Notes under the pieces: model-generated | The model's database searches: none | What the model was told of the DNA's origin: nothing | The model's input: the letters and a program-made list of their open reading frames with translations, nothing else | Position numbers and translations under genes: made by a program | Shown here: positions 5,178 to 5,206 of the stretch, one piece after another | How positions within the stretch are numbered: position 1 is the stretch's first letter | How the letters are laid out: every line of letters starts with the position of its first letter | Assembly (NCBI GenBank): GCA_011046055.1 | Contig: DSBN01000231.1 | Span: 1 to 5,206, forward strand | Length of the DNA: 5,206 nt | Direction of reading: 5' to 3' | Origin: Sediminispirochaeta sp. | GTDB taxonomy: Bacteria > Spirochaetota > Spirochaetia > DSM-16054 > Sediminispirochaetaceae

Positions 5178-5199
5178 AGCAAATTCTCAATTTGGAAGT
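5178..5199 (+). repeat. Degenerate direct copy of the palindrome's left arm
   Basis: AGCAAATTCTCAATTTGGAAGT (read in two parts: AGCAAATTCTC, then AATTTGGAAGT) resembles 5088-5109 with one inserted A, one A/T change and one lost A. The core ATTCTCA-TTTGGAA matches 14 of 15 bases (5183-5197 against 5092-5106). The separation is about 90 bases. A further near-palindrome, CATTGC TAT GCAAATG, lies at 5161-5176. The window ends seven bases after this copy, so whether it has its own opposing arm cannot be seen. Confidence 0.7.
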
Positions 5200-5206
5200 C
5201 ATTAGA

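Larger units (their letters stand above)
5063..5206. other. AT-rich intergenic segment, no gene recognised
   Basis: Between the lipoprotein stop codon and the window edge there is no convincing gene on either strand. The base composition shifts towards A+T compared with the coding DNA to the left. The segment contains the perfect inverted repeat and the third arm copy, which together explain about half of its length. It may be the edge of a mobile or horizontally acquired region, or the control region of a gene that begins to the right of the window. Confidence 0.55.

Overview
The window carries five protein-coding genes and one partial gene from a bacterial chromosome with fairly high GC. 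Several traits suggest a Gram-negative, diderm organism: a beta-barrel-like C-terminus at the left edge, a relaxed-lipobox lipoprotein, a diaminopimelate-pathway gene, and good Shine-Dalgarno (SD) sites on most genes. A free-living spirochaete would fit the lipobox and the gene mix, but nothing here is a definitive lineage marker, so that assignment is inference. No rRNA, tRNA, CRISPR array, transposase or origin was seen.

Layout, left to right. (1) 2-529 (+): C-terminal part of a probable outer-membrane beta-barrel protein, followed by a clear intrinsic terminator at 529-554. (2) 555-782: a 228-base non-coding stretch with an 18-bp palindrome, a run of ten G, and a leader in which an anti-Shine-Dalgarno-like segment is exactly complementary to the ribosome-binding site of the next gene. 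(3) 783-1025 (+): an 80-residue protein of unknown function. (4) 1099-1866 (+): dapB, whose SD lies inside a strong hairpin. (5) 1935-2462 (-): dcd, convergent with dapB across a GC-rich nested hairpin. (6) 2528-3685 (+): divergent from dcd, a CCA-adding-enzyme-like protein with a decayed nucleotidyltransferase part but an intact HD phosphohydrolase site. (7) 3731-5062 (+): a lipoprotein with two DxDxDG-type calcium-loop motifs. (8) 5063-5206: an AT-rich segment with a perfect 21-bp-arm inverted repeat and a third, degenerate copy of the arm.

The genes do not form one evident pathway. dapB (lysine and peptidoglycan precursor) and dcd (dUMP/dTTP supply) are housekeeping functions. The most unusual content is regulatory. 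Two consecutive plus-strand genes have SD sites that could be masked by upstream complementary segments, one of these leaders lies downstream of a G10 tract, and the right edge holds a long palindromic repeat in base composition unlike its neighbours.
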